Of a stretch of 64,000 nucleotides of DNA, positions 47,205-57,648 are shown one piece after another. The stretch's first letter is position 1; every line of letters starts with the position of its first letter. Under the pieces are notes generated by a model. It did not search any database. It saw nothing but the letters and a program-made list of their open reading frames with translations, and was not told where the DNA came from. Made by a program: the position numbers and the translations under genes. This stretch comes from Kalmusia sp. IMI 367209 (Eukaryota; Ascomycota; Dothideomycetes; Pleosporales; Didymosphaeriaceae): positions 1,550,001 to 1,614,000 of the forward strand of contig JAPEUQ010000006.1 in NCBI GenBank assembly GCA_027946365.1, given 5' to 3'.

Positions 47205-48308
47205 TCATGGTACTGCCATCAACTTATTCTGCTCTTGCGCCAAAGTCAAGCCTTCAGGAGCTTGCCGGAAGAGCACAATCTCTGATTGTTTGAAGTATCG
47301 CCGCGCATCTGGATGATATTAGCTGGGGGGTTGCTGAGATTTCGTGGAGCCACGCACCCTCATCAATAAGCACCAAGCTAAGGTAGTACCGCGTGGAGTA
47401 CTTCTTGTTAACCTCTCGGAAAGTAGGGGTAAGGTCGAAACCTCCCAAGAACAACCGGATCGGAATCGTCTCTCCTGAATAGCTGTCAACGACTCATTAT
47501 ATGTAAGTCAGATTACCGAAACGAACCTCTAGAGGGAGAGCCATCCATGATCTCAAAGCGCACCAGTGTCTCGCTCTCATTATACTGATTAGGAGCTGCG
47601 CCCGTCGTCTCTCTTCGGATGATGGACAGTTCCATATGCTTTATCTTTAACCGGACCAGCAAGAAATATATCCTTCCGACAATGACATCCTTTAGATGGT
47701 ATTTCGACTTAGAATATTCGAATTCGATATGTAGGCAGTCCTCGATACCAACATCCATCTTGATCGAGCTGTTCGTCTCCGGCGGTATCCGGTATGAATA
47801 GACCCATAGGTCCTTCTCCCTCACTACGTCGGCCATCCGTCGCGATACCGTAACGCGCATGAAGTAGCGTAGTTTTACGTTGATGCCATTGTAGGACTCG
47901 TATTGCTTCTCGACATTCTTGAAGTTGAAGTCGAAGGTCTGGGGGTGCTGGAGCTCACCCGGTGCCGCCAGCTCCTGACCAAGGGATAGGAACTCGTGGT
48001 GATTTCCGCGATCGAAGAACATCTCTGTGAGCGCGTATCGATTAGTACTGGCTCGCCGTGGCTGGAAGTAGTAGAGTGTAGGTAGACGCACCAATCGTGC
48101 CAATGAACTGCACTTTGATGCCTGTGTGTTCTAGCCGCTTGCCATCCTTAGGTCTGATGGTGACCTGGCCCTTGACAGACTCTCCATCGAGATACAGCGG
48201 CACCTTCTCTTTGCGATTCTTGTCAAGCTTCACATCGACGGTCTGACGGTCATCGGAATCCTCGAGCACGATGTCGATATCCACGGGGGTGGAGAAGAAG
48301 TAGGACAT
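47205..48308 (-). CDS. VPS26: Retromer subunit VPS26
   Basis: Arrestin-fold subunit of the retromer cargo-recognition trimer (Vps26-Vps29-Vps35), which recycles receptors from endosomes to the Golgi. Four exons: 48308-48092, 48024-47527, 47474-47358, 47308-47205; 311 residues. The ATG at 48308 gives MSYFFSTPVDIDIVLEDSDD. Seen: YLDGESVKGQVTIRPKDGKR, GIKVQFIGTIEMFFDRGNHH across the first junction, LWVYSYRIPPETNSSIKMDV, GIEDCLHIEFEYSKSKYHLK, the Vps35-side RGETIPIRLFLGGFDLTPT, and KKYSTRYYLSLVLIDEDARR across the third junction. The C-terminus is short. Confidence 0.96.
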
Positions 48309-49618
48309 GACGGGCAATGGGAAAGCGCTCGGCACGCGCGCGGATGCTGCAGCTGTTGGCGCGGTAGTCCGAAGCTCGCGGAGGTTGTTCCTAGGTGGAG
48401 TTGATACCCCAGCAAGGCGCGGCAGGTGCAGCTGGGCGGCTTAGTCACCCGGTCCCGTTCTGAGGCTCAACTCCAGCCCCACCTTCAAGCTCCACTCCAC
48501 GCTCTCCAGGCTGATTGCATCATCATTAGGAACACCTTTTCGTTTTTTCGGTTTGCGACCTGTATTCAGCTGGTCTAGCAGAGGGCGCACAGGCATGTCA
48601 CAAGACCATCTTGCAGCTTGCAGCTCCAGGGCTGTACGAACAGCGGGGGACGAGAACGACGGAGATGGGCTCACTTGCAGCAATGGGTTGCATCCCACAG
48701 GCGGTGTGCACGCGACGAGCATGCAGCCTGGAGCTCCGGTATGCCTCCAGAATCCGCTTCCCCGTCCTCCGCCGCTCTGGAAGATGTCGTCGAGCTATTA
48801 GCTACGCCGCTAGCGAGGCCTGGCGTGGGACAGCCTATGGAAAATTTCGCCGTGCCTAACAGCGCCAGTCTGACCAAATCCTAGCTGCTCTGTCGGCCTC
48901 TGCCTGGGCTCGCGTGACCCCCACGCGCCATTAGCCAACACTTATTCCGCTGGCCGTGGTGTTGGCGGGGTGGCAATCAATGTGTGGCCGTCTCACGATG
49001 CACCAAAGGCAGACAAACGCCCAGCGTTCGACAAGCTGCACGGTGGCACGCGGCCTTGCAAGGGAGGGGGGATGCGCTGGCAGTCTGTGCAGCGTACCTG
49101 AAGATGACGAGGATCGCGTGCGGGGAGTGAACGCTGGACGACTCGCGGTGGGCGCCATCCCGCACTAGTCTGACGCTGTGCCCCATTTCCAAACGCCGAC
49201 GACGAGGCCGATCAACGTCACGGCCGCCAGGAATCGCCTGCAACCCAATTCGCACACTGCCGGGTCACCGTTCCGGAAAGCCTGCGAGCCCTGCTGATTC
49301 GTGTCGCAGCACACGAGTTGGTTCTTGTCTTGCCTTGGGTGGGTCCCACCCTTGCCGTCATGCTGTCCGGCATCTCGACGAATTCACTGGCGCGCCCACG
49401 TTTTAAAAACAGCTCTGGGCCCGGCAATTTGGGATCGCTGTTACTGCTCGCATTCAGCCTTCGTCTAGTTATATTGAGCTACCAACGCTAGATCGGTTTC
49501 CCGCTATAAGTTTTCCTTGGTATCCTCTTTGTCTCTTCTACGGATTGCCCAGCACCTCTTGACTCCCTTGGCTGCTTGTCACCACAATCACCTTTGGTCA
49601 CACTCCACCTCAATCATC
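48309..49618. promoter_or_regulatory. Divergent promoter region VPS26 / gluconokinase
   Basis: 1.3 kb, GC-rich (about 48330-49430), between divergent ATGs. Overlapping short open frames occur on both strands in every frame, as expected from composition. None has a recognisable motif. A CT-rich leader precedes the gluconokinase ATG. Confidence 0.45.
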
Positions 49619-50372
49619 ATGTTGCAAACTTTCGAATCCGCAAAGTCAACGTCTCTCCACTATGTACCTGCGCCTACGCCTCCTATATCTACCCCAGGAA
49701 CCCCGTTGAATGCCTCCTCATCCGCCAATGCTGCAAAACCTCCCTCGACCATGTCAATTACACCCCAGCACAACATCCTCATCGTAACCGGGCCCGCGGG
49801 TTGCGGGAAAAGCACTGTTGCCAAGGTCCTCGCCAACCGATATGGCTTCGTCTACATCGAGGGGGATGATGTACGTTGGCGACCATAGCTACCCTTAAGC
49901 GCTACTAACACACGCACAGTTCCACCCGCCCGCGAACATCGAGAAAATGGCCCAGAACATTCCACTGGATGACGCTGATCGTTGGGACTGGCTCATCACC
50001 CTTCGCGACCAAGCTTTGACCGAATTGAAAACAGGAGCTAAAGGCGTTGTAATCACTTGTAGCGCTTTGAAGAAGAAATACCGAGATGTCATTCGTACGG
50101 CGCGTCTTTACGACGAGGATCCCAACGCCAACGTGCGCTTCGTATACCTCAAGGCGAGCAAAGAGGTACTATTGAAGCGTGTCGGAGCACGTCAAGGCCA
50201 CTACATGAAAGACACCATGGTTCTGAGTCAACTTGCGGCACTCGAGGAGCCAGGCGAGGACGAAGTGAGGAAACTCCACGACGTAGACATCATCGACGTT
50301 TCCGGGACTGCATCAGAAGTGGAGGACCTCGTAACTGCAGCTGTAGACAAGGCACTCAACACCAGCTCATAA
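49619..50372 (+). CDS. Gluconokinase (GntK type)
   Basis: Phosphorylates gluconate to 6-phosphogluconate, feeding the pentose phosphate pathway. Two exons, 49619-49870 and 49920-50372; 234 residues. Seen: P-loop VTGPAGCGKSTVAKVLANRY, then YIEGDDFHPPANIEKMAQNI across the intron (the sugar-binding GDxxHP motif), PLDDADRWDWL, SALKKKYRDVIR and RQGHYMKDTMVLSQLAALEE, all typical of the shikimate-kinase-like gluconokinases. The first 45 residues are Ser/Pro/Thr-rich and not conserved; an internal ATG near 49751 (MSITPQHN) could be the main start. Confidence 0.94.
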
Positions 50373-50627
50373 CCCTCACAGAATGGGCTAGCTGATGCTG
50401 AAATTCCATTCATTTCCTATTGATTATGGCCGCACACCAAATGTGGTTCTCTTTCTTAGCGTCAAGCATCAATAACAGGCGTCGGCACTTGGGTTGGGCG
50501 GAAAATGGCGCAACAATATACTATTATACCCCTGCGACAGGGATCTCGGGCGTGGTGGTTGAGAAGAGGGGCTCTTTCTAGAGCGAAAGATTTTCCGGAC
50601 GCATACGCGAAGGATTTCGTTGTGAAC

Positions 50628-51209
50628 TCAACAGTAGATATTCTATTGATTCATTATCAGGTATCATGATCAATGACCAATATCAGGTAAACTTACTGGG
50701 TGTCCAGGTCCGCCTACACTTTGCATGTACAGTGCCCCCTCCACACTCTGCCTCAATCGTCTTGTCATGTAATCAGATCTAACATGCACAGCATCAGGCT
50801 TTTCAGGATTCCTGGTAGGATGTCAAAATCCTCCAGGGAGATATAAGACATAGTATGTGATGATCCAAATAACTCACAAAACGTGGTGCCGCCCGTGCCC
50901 GAAAGACAGCTCGCAGTGTAGAGCGCTAAATACCACGAAAAGACGGTTATACCGCGCCGCCCAAACCTCCGATGCGGCTCAAGCAGACTTATACCTCGGA
51001 CCTAAGTAGTCGAGAAGCAAACTAGCCTTTATCCCGCCAGTGACCGACTGTGGGGACGTAGCGTATTCCCCAGGCTTGATCTGTAGTAGCGGACATGCGC
51101 GAGCGACCGCGCACACTTGCGCCGCTATCGTAGCCACACAATACTTCCAAACCACCCGAAACAACGCGACAATAAAGAAACAGAATCATAAACCCATGTT
51201 ACCAGACAT
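50628..51209 (-). CDS. Small multi-exon gene, about 107 residues, function unknown
   Basis: Predicted from splice signals and protein-like sequence. Exons: 51209-51194, 51124-50995, 50925-50878, 50811-50697, 50642-50628; all introns are 53-69 nt and all phases agree. The product starts MSGNMAAQVCAVARACPLLQ; later blocks are GGIKASLLLDYLGPSALHCE, LSFGHGRHHVLNPEKPDAV and HVRSDYMTRRLRQSVEGALY, ending GGPGHPNIYC. Exons 3 and 4 are the most convincing; the first intron has a weak branch site and the first exon is uncertain. I cannot name a family. It fills a space that otherwise would be empty and is divergent (210 bases) from the BCKDH-E2 gene. Confidence 0.55.
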
Positions 51210-51418
51210 CGCAGCGTACACTACACATCTGTTCAATGGCTAGCGGGGCTTGCTGCATCGGGTTAGCACTCTCGTTACCCCAGACCCGTCAGCCGTTATA
51301 CCGAGACAGCGGTTATCTTCGGGCTTCCAATCCTCACAAACATTCATGATTCCCGACGGCTTATGTCCCGACATCCGTCACTAGCAATGTACCTTTCCTA
51401 CCTTTCTCTTCAACCGCC

Positions 51419-53080
51419 ATGAAGTCTCAAATGTCGCGAGAAGCCGCTCGATTTCTTCGCCGCTCTGCCATCGCCGCCGGGAGGGCGCCAATTGCGGCGG
51501 GCGGGGCGTGGAGGAGCGCAGAGATGTCCAAGTTCATGCAGAGGAGAGGATTTGCTGGGACACCGAGGTTGAAGGTGGTTAAACCGTATATTCTAGCAGA
51601 TATTGGGGAGGGTGAGTGTCGTGCGTGGGTTGGTTGAGCAAGAGCTAATGTGTTTAGGTATCACGGAGTGTCAAGTCATTCAATGGTTTGTCAAGCCGGG
51701 AGCGCGCGTCGAGCAATTCGATCCCATATGTGAGGTCCAGTCGGATAAGGCGTCAGTCGAGGTGGGTGAGCCCATGGAGACTGAAGAGGATTAAGCTAAG
51801 GCGGACCAGATCACCTCGCGATTCGATGGTGTCATAAAAAAGCTCTACTATGAGCCGGACGACATGGCTAAGGTCGGCAAGGTACGTAAATCAAGTACAA
51901 ATTGTCCAAGCAGAACTAACGTGAGAAGCCCCTGGTAGACATCGACATCCAGAGCGAGATCTCCGAAGCGGACGAAGCGGTCCTTAGCGGGGGCGCGGAC
52001 AAACAAGCAGAAGAGGCACCGAAACAGTCAGAGTCAAAAGAACAAAATATTGAAGTGGGGAGGAATGATACAGCCGCTGTTACTGGAGATGTGCCCGCAC
52101 TGCAGCCATCATCATTATTGCCTACCGAACGAACGCAAGCAGAGTCGACCCCTCGAAAGCCGCCAGGGAAGCATGCATCTCTTGCTACACCTGCAGTGCG
52201 GCATCTTATAAAAAGTTTGAACATAAAGATTGAGGACATTGAAGGAACTGGCAAAGACGGTCGTGTGTTGAAAGAAGACGTACAAAGGTACACACAATCT
52301 AAGAAGGAAACGTCATCAGCCGGGACGCCCACCGCAGCATCATCTGCCCCCGGGCAACTAGTAGAAGAAGACCGAGTCCAGCCGCTTACGCCAATACAAT
52401 CCGCCATGTTCAAGAAGTTAACGCATTCGCTCTCAATACCACATTTCCTCTATACCGATAGTGTAGACTTCTCGTCTCTCAACGCCGTCCGCAAGAAATA
52501 CAATGCCACTAAAAAGGAGAAGTCGCAACGCATCACCACATTGCCATTTATCATGAAAGCCGTCTCACTCGCATTGCAACAATATCCGATCATGAATGCG
52601 CGCTTAGACACTCTAACAAACCCGGACAAACCCCAATTGATATTCAAAGGCTCTCACGACATTGGCATAGCGGTCGATTCACCCTCAGGGCTTCTTGTCC
52701 CCGTTATCCGCAATGTACAATCGCTGTCCATCGAAGCCATCGCTGCAGAAATAGCTCGTTTGAGCGAACTCGCGCGTACGGGGAAAATCTCAACGGACGA
52801 TCTAAAGAATGCAACGATCACACTCAGCAATATCGGTAGCATTGGAGGGGGCGTCGTTTCGCCTGTCATCGTAACGCCACAGGTCGCAATCATAGGCATA
52901 GGAAGAGCAAAAGCTGTACCCGCATTCGGAAAGGACGGAGAGATTATCAAGAAAGAGGAGTGCGTGTTCAGCTGGAGTGCGGATCACAGAGTTATTGATG
53001 GGGCGACAGCAGCGAGGTGTGCGGAGGCTGTGAGAAGTTACCTAGAGGATGTAGAGACGATGCTTGTTAGACTTCGATGA
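51419..53080 (+). CDS. Branched-chain keto-acid dehydrogenase E2 (dihydrolipoyl transacylase)
   Basis: Mitochondrial acyltransferase core of the BCKDH complex in Val/Leu/Ile breakdown. Four exons: 51419-51611, 51658-51761, 51810-51881, 51929-53080; 506 residues. Seen: a basic presequence ([20 protein letters not shown]), a lipoyl domain [20 protein letters not shown] with lipoyl-Lys in VQSDKASVE, an E3-binding domain [20 protein letters not shown], and the catalytic core ending [17 protein letters not shown] with the active-site His and Asp. IGEGITECQ and the single lipoyl domain favour BCKDH-E2 over pyruvate dehydrogenase E2 or succinyltransferase. The last intron uses an AAG acceptor. Lipoylation depends on matrix SAM, supplied by PET8. 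Confidence 0.94.
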
Positions 53081-53339
53081 GACGGGTTGGCCAGCGAATA
53101 GACCCTTCAACAGGCGGATAAAAAATGTACAGTACTATGGAAGTGAAACGGGCTCAATGCATCGAGTGTGTGATATGTGCCAAAGTGTCGTAGGGCTGAA
53201 CCACCCCGCCAAAACTGGTCCAAGGTTGTAGCTAAGCTCCGATCTTCCCCGCCATCAACGCTCGACAATATACATGCTTCACACTTCGACGCGCCTCACT
53301 GCCAAACGCACAAATAGAAGCTACTTCCCTACCACCGCA

Positions 53340-54001
53340 ATGTCATCCACCTCCTCACTCCAGCCTCCACCGTCAACCGCCACAACCGCCGTTGCATCTA
53401 CATCCGCATCGACGACCGATCCAACCGCCTTCACCTTCCCGCCGATCTATGCTTTCCCCCCCTTCTTCACCCTCCAACCAAACCCCACAACCCGCTCTTC
53501 CCAACTCCTCTCTTGGTCCTCCCTCATCCAATCCTACTGCCGACACCACCGCCTCTTCGCGCTGACCCTCGTTGACGCGCTCTCCACCCCGCTCTTCTCC
53601 AACGCCTCCATATCGCGCAAACTCTCGCTGCAAGATGCACGCACAGTCATAAATTGGATGGCGAGCGCGGAGGGGGGGAGCAGGGCGGAGTGGGTAAGCT
53701 CCGGCCTGAAGAGCTCCGGGCAGGCAAGGGAGGGGCAGAAGGGGAGGGAGAGGGCCGTGCCTGGGCATATTGGAAGCGGCCGGAGGAATGGGCTGCTGCG
53801 CTGGAGGAGTGGGTTGAACGGACGGGGCAGAAGGGTAGCGTGATAACCTTGTATGAGATTGGGGAGAGCGACGCTACGAGGAAGGAGGAGTTTTATGGCA
53901 TAGATGGGGAGCTGTTGATGAAGAGCTTGGGGGTCTGCGTTAAGAGGGGGAAGGCGCAGATTTTTGGGGGTGAAGGGTCTGAGGGTGTGAAGTTTTTCTG
54001 A
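53340..54001 (+). CDS. VPS25: ESCRT-II subunit VPS25, frame interrupted
   Basis: Winged-helix subunit of ESCRT-II that links to Vps20 in multivesicular-body sorting. The N-terminal half reads FTFPPIYAFPPFFTLQPNPT (PPFF motif for Vps22/Vps36), SWSSLIQSYCRHHRLFALTL, ARTVINWMASAEGGSRAEWV. The C-terminal half, in another frame, reads RAWAYWKRPEEWAAALEEWV, ERTGQKGSVITLYEIGESD, SLGVCVKRGKAQIFG, EGVKFF. A frame change is needed between 53694 and 53752. GTAAGC at 53694 is a good donor, and GAG acceptors at 53746 or 53752 would give introns of 53 or 59 nt in the right phase, but GAG is a poor acceptor. A one-base indel in this purine-rich tract is the alternative. An in-frame ATG at 53274 would add 22 residues. 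Confidence 0.85.
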
Positions 54002-54385
54002 TGCGAGACGTTCTGGTCAAAGATTGGGATTCTGTATATGGAGTGATGGGAGTTTATGAAAGCACCCAGAAGGAAGAGTCGTAATATAGACGATGAGTGT
54101 CAAAGGTATCGACTCTTGTCTTCAACGGTGTTGGCAATCGCTAATGCTGTACAGAAGGTCCTCCAAACTAGCGATGACATCAAGCCGAAGCCTGCCTACC
54201 CGAGATACCCCATGATATAAATACAATCACAAAGGTCATGATGAGATCATTCCTAATAGCACCTACACCTAATGCATGAAGCTCATCGCTCGCGAAATGC
54301 GCTAGAATGCGTCCCTTTGGTGCACATGTGCATGCCTATATCCCAACGCCTGGCAATCATCATTTCATGAATCAGACCAAGGAGA
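54002..54385. other. Intergenic, convergent 3' ends
   Basis: 384 bases tail to tail between VPS25 and RTT107; nothing recognised. Confidence 0.5.
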
Positions 54386-57088
54386 CTACTTCTTTCCCTT
54401 GGTGTCATCCTTGGCGTCCTCCTCTTTAAGTTCCCACTCAGGCTTCCAATGCATCTTCTGCGCCATTGCAACGTGAAGAAGCCACTCCGGAGATACGATC
54501 CTGGGAATCATATCGTGCTTTGCCGCTAACTCTCGGAACTTGACCCACAACTCGAACTGCGATTTCAGAGGTGCCGAAATCAGGTACAAGATATCACCGT
54601 CATCCTCTTCAAGATTTTGCGAAACCTCTTTGGGCTGCGATTCGATCTTGCGTTTGGACGCTGTGACGGTAGTATTGCGGCCGTTCCACAATAAACAATT
54701 ACCTCCGTTGGCGATGATTATTTCTTTGTAGGTGTCGAAATTGTTCTTTGGTTCGGTCTCCTTAGTGCAGAAGATGGTCCAATCCTTCAAAAGTCGGTGC
54801 TTGTTCTGCTTTGCACGGGCAACAGTATCGGTAAGGTTGAGAGCGTACTGCTTTTCGGTTTCCTTGTCCTGGAGGGGGAATTTTTCTGGTAGCGGGAGTT
54901 TGTTGTGCTTAAGCGCATAGTCGAGATATTCACTACTGACCAGCTTCGGACCGGAAGCTAGAGTCGCAACAAACTTTAAGGTTCGCATAACCTTTGGTGC
55001 GCAAAGCAGGTCCGCCTTCTTGCAATCGTCCATGATATACAAGCCAAGCTCCCGGAGGCTTGCCATGTCTTTCGACATCTTGTCAGCCTGTCCATGCCAC
55101 CGCTTGTCGCCGGAGACGATCATGCGATGCTTGATCGGTGTCAATCGCCCTTTGCGCGCCTTCTTGTTCTTTTGGCCTATCTCTTCCGCCTCTTCGTCAC
55201 TGGTAGCGTCGTCGGCTTCAATCTCGTCAATGGAACGCTTGCTTGCCATGGACTCTCGATCCTTCTTCTTTTCCCTCTCCTTGTCGCCAATTTCATCTTC
55301 CTTTCGTCGCCGCCCTCCGTGGATCACCCCACCTTTGCGCTTGGACTCCTTCTCGTATTGATTGACATCATCCATGACATTGTGAAGATTTGACAAGGCA
55401 CGATCTTTGGCTCCACGGCTACCAGGTGTCTTATTCTCTTTGCCTTCAACTTGGCGGCCCCGTGCAGGCGTTGTCACATCGCCACCAGACTTTGTCCGTC
55501 GGCTAGGCTTTTCTACCAACGAATCATTGTGAGCCTCATTTTCAGTATGGGATCGACCCACGCCTGCAGCTGGGTTTGGCATTGCATCTGGTTCTTTCAG
55601 TACTTTACGCTTAGAAAAATACATCTTCCGAACCGAATCGCGATTGATCTCCGTAGAGCCTAATATCTCGCCCATGTTCATTCGCGGGGGAAAGTAGGTA
55701 TAGCGTTCAAGGGTGATGGGCTTCTCTTTGCAATCCGCATAGCTGTCTTCTAACCAAAGATGATTGACAATGTGGACACCCCATTCTTCCGCGGCTTCAC
55801 ACTTCTCGCTATTCCTATGCGCTGTGATGAGATGCGTATTGTCTTGCTTAAATGTCCTCGTGAATTCTGCGCCGAGCGATTTGATCAAATTCTCAAGGTA
55901 AACACGTGCTTCGCCGGTATAGCTAGAGATGCTGATCTTATAGTTCTTGAAATTGCCAATCCCATCCGGTGGTCGCGGGTAATGCATCATTCGACGCATT
56001 GGATTTGTCCAGGTATCATGGGTGATAAGATAATATAGCCAACTGAGGTTGCCTACGTCTTTCCCAAGCTGTGATGTTGTGACATAGTCATCTCCTTTCC
56101 GATAATTGCAGACATAGATGTCTGCTTTCTTCGCAATGGTGGTTATCGTACCACCCCCTGCTTCGATGAGGCCAGTAATGACATCTTTCAGGCGGTCGTT
56201 GAGCTTGAGATCATGGCTAAGCATGACTTTCTTGCCATCAAAAGCTTTTATGGCCCGTGGTTTCGCCAGATGCGCGGGTGGAGGTGAAGAGGGAGCACTT
56301 GCGGGTTCTGGGTCTGTAGCATCGCGGATATCTGCGCTCGTCACGGTCGGTGGAATAGCCCCAGCTTCCGTGTTCATGATCTCTGGGTTTGGTAGAAGGT
56401 ATGGTCGCTCGTTGACTCTTGAACCAACCTTTAAGCAGTCATTAAACCTGCATATGTGAGTTGTGTGACTTCATGGTGGAGTGTGTAAGGCCTACCAGTG
56501 AGGCAATACGATCTTAAGTGGGAGCTTCTTCTTCAGAGCAACTTGGCAGCGCGGATCTTCCATATTTAGTGCAATCAAGTGTGTGGTGAGCTTTGATAGC
56601 TGGATGCCGTATTGACCTCCCATTGCCAGAACACCACCATAGATCGCTTCCTTGTCACCTTCGGGCAGGCCCTCGCCACAACATACCACTACATCGTGCA
56701 TGAACAACGCAGGGTCTGGGCTGTAGGCCCTAGGATTCTTGATCTTATTCACCGTCAAGCATCCATCAATCCACAAGGGCTTAACGACGTGTATCATAAC
56801 GTCCAGTGCGCGATAGTAATCGGGGAAGTCGGTGGTGGCTGAAACGATGTAGTTGAGCTCCTCAAGCTGCTGGATACGTCCGACGGAGATATCGAAGGGT
56901 TTTACGTCGCCACCGCATGCCTTTATATTGTCCGAGATCTGGTCAAGTCATTAGCGATTAACTCCAGTTCGAGGACGCGTCGAACATACCTCCATCACGC
57001 GGTTTTGGGTCAGTGTCATGGGGACGATGGTAAACGTGAGGCCTTCGAAGAGCGGCTGCGAAGCCTCCAGCATGGTCGTGTCCTCCAT
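54386..57088 (-). CDS. RTT107: RTT107/Brc1-type multi-BRCT genome-stability protein
   Basis: Scaffold that binds gamma-H2A and Slx4/Smc5-6 at stalled forks. Three exons: 57088-56990, 56938-56496, 56447-54386; 867 residues, phases agreeing. Seen: an N-terminal BRCT array (LFEGLTFTIVPMTLTQNRVM; VVKPLWIDGCLTVNKIKNPR; LSKLTTHLIALNMEDPRCQV; KIVLPHWFNDCLKVGSRVNE; KVMLSHDLKLNDRLKDVITG; SWLYYLITHDTWTNPMRRMM; SISSYTGEARVYLENLIKSL; WGVHIVNHLWLEDSYADCKE), a charged linker of Lys/Glu-rich sequence, and a C-terminal BRCT pair (HRMIVSGDKRWHGQADKMSK; LKDWTIFCTKETEPKNNFDT). Four N-terminal plus two C-terminal BRCTs match Rtt107/Brc1 better than Dpb11 or Crb2. Confidence 0.92.
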
Positions 57089-57648
57089 GGCGCCAGCTGC
57101 GACTCCAGTAGCAGGCGCACGGTCGTTCGAGGCGTGATTGTGCGAGCTGGTGTTGTTGAATATGGGGATTTGATGCGCGCGTTCTTGGCCCTTACGTGAC
57201 CAGGCGCGCTTTCCGTCGCGTCGCTCACGTGATGCGCCCCACCAGTCGCTGTCATCTCACCTATATTCATTGCACTGAGCGTAATTGTCATTGGCTAGTT
57301 GCTTGCCAGTCCTTTTGTATTGAACGAAAGATAGTTCTCCAGGAATGGTGCTTACTGTGACATATGACATACATAACCGCATTCCACTGTACATCTCGTT
57401 GGGGACACCCCTGGCAATGTGGGGATTTACCTCGGCCCGCCGCATACGGCACTTGCTTGACCTTCGTTGAGCCTCAGACATGGCCTTCCTATTACGCTTT
57501 TTCCTCTTCCACTCGGTTTCTCTTTCTTTAGTAACGCTACACTTCTTCCTTATAAAGTACGTGGTGTTTCCAGTACCCGCCTTTGTCCGTATAATTGGCC
57601 TCCTTTTGGATCTCCCGCTTGTCTCGCGGCCCGTATAGATCCTCAGCA
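57089..57648. promoter_or_regulatory. Divergent promoter region RTT107 / peroxisomal hydrolase
   Basis: 560 bases between divergent ATGs. No specific element recognised; a 132-codon frame at 57655-57257 is basic, unconserved-looking and probably chance. Confidence 0.4.

Noticed and set aside
48441..49255. Several 65-95-codon frames upstream of VPS26 and gluconokinase
   Set aside because: They overlap in many frames on both strands, as GC-rich sequence produces by chance; none has family features.
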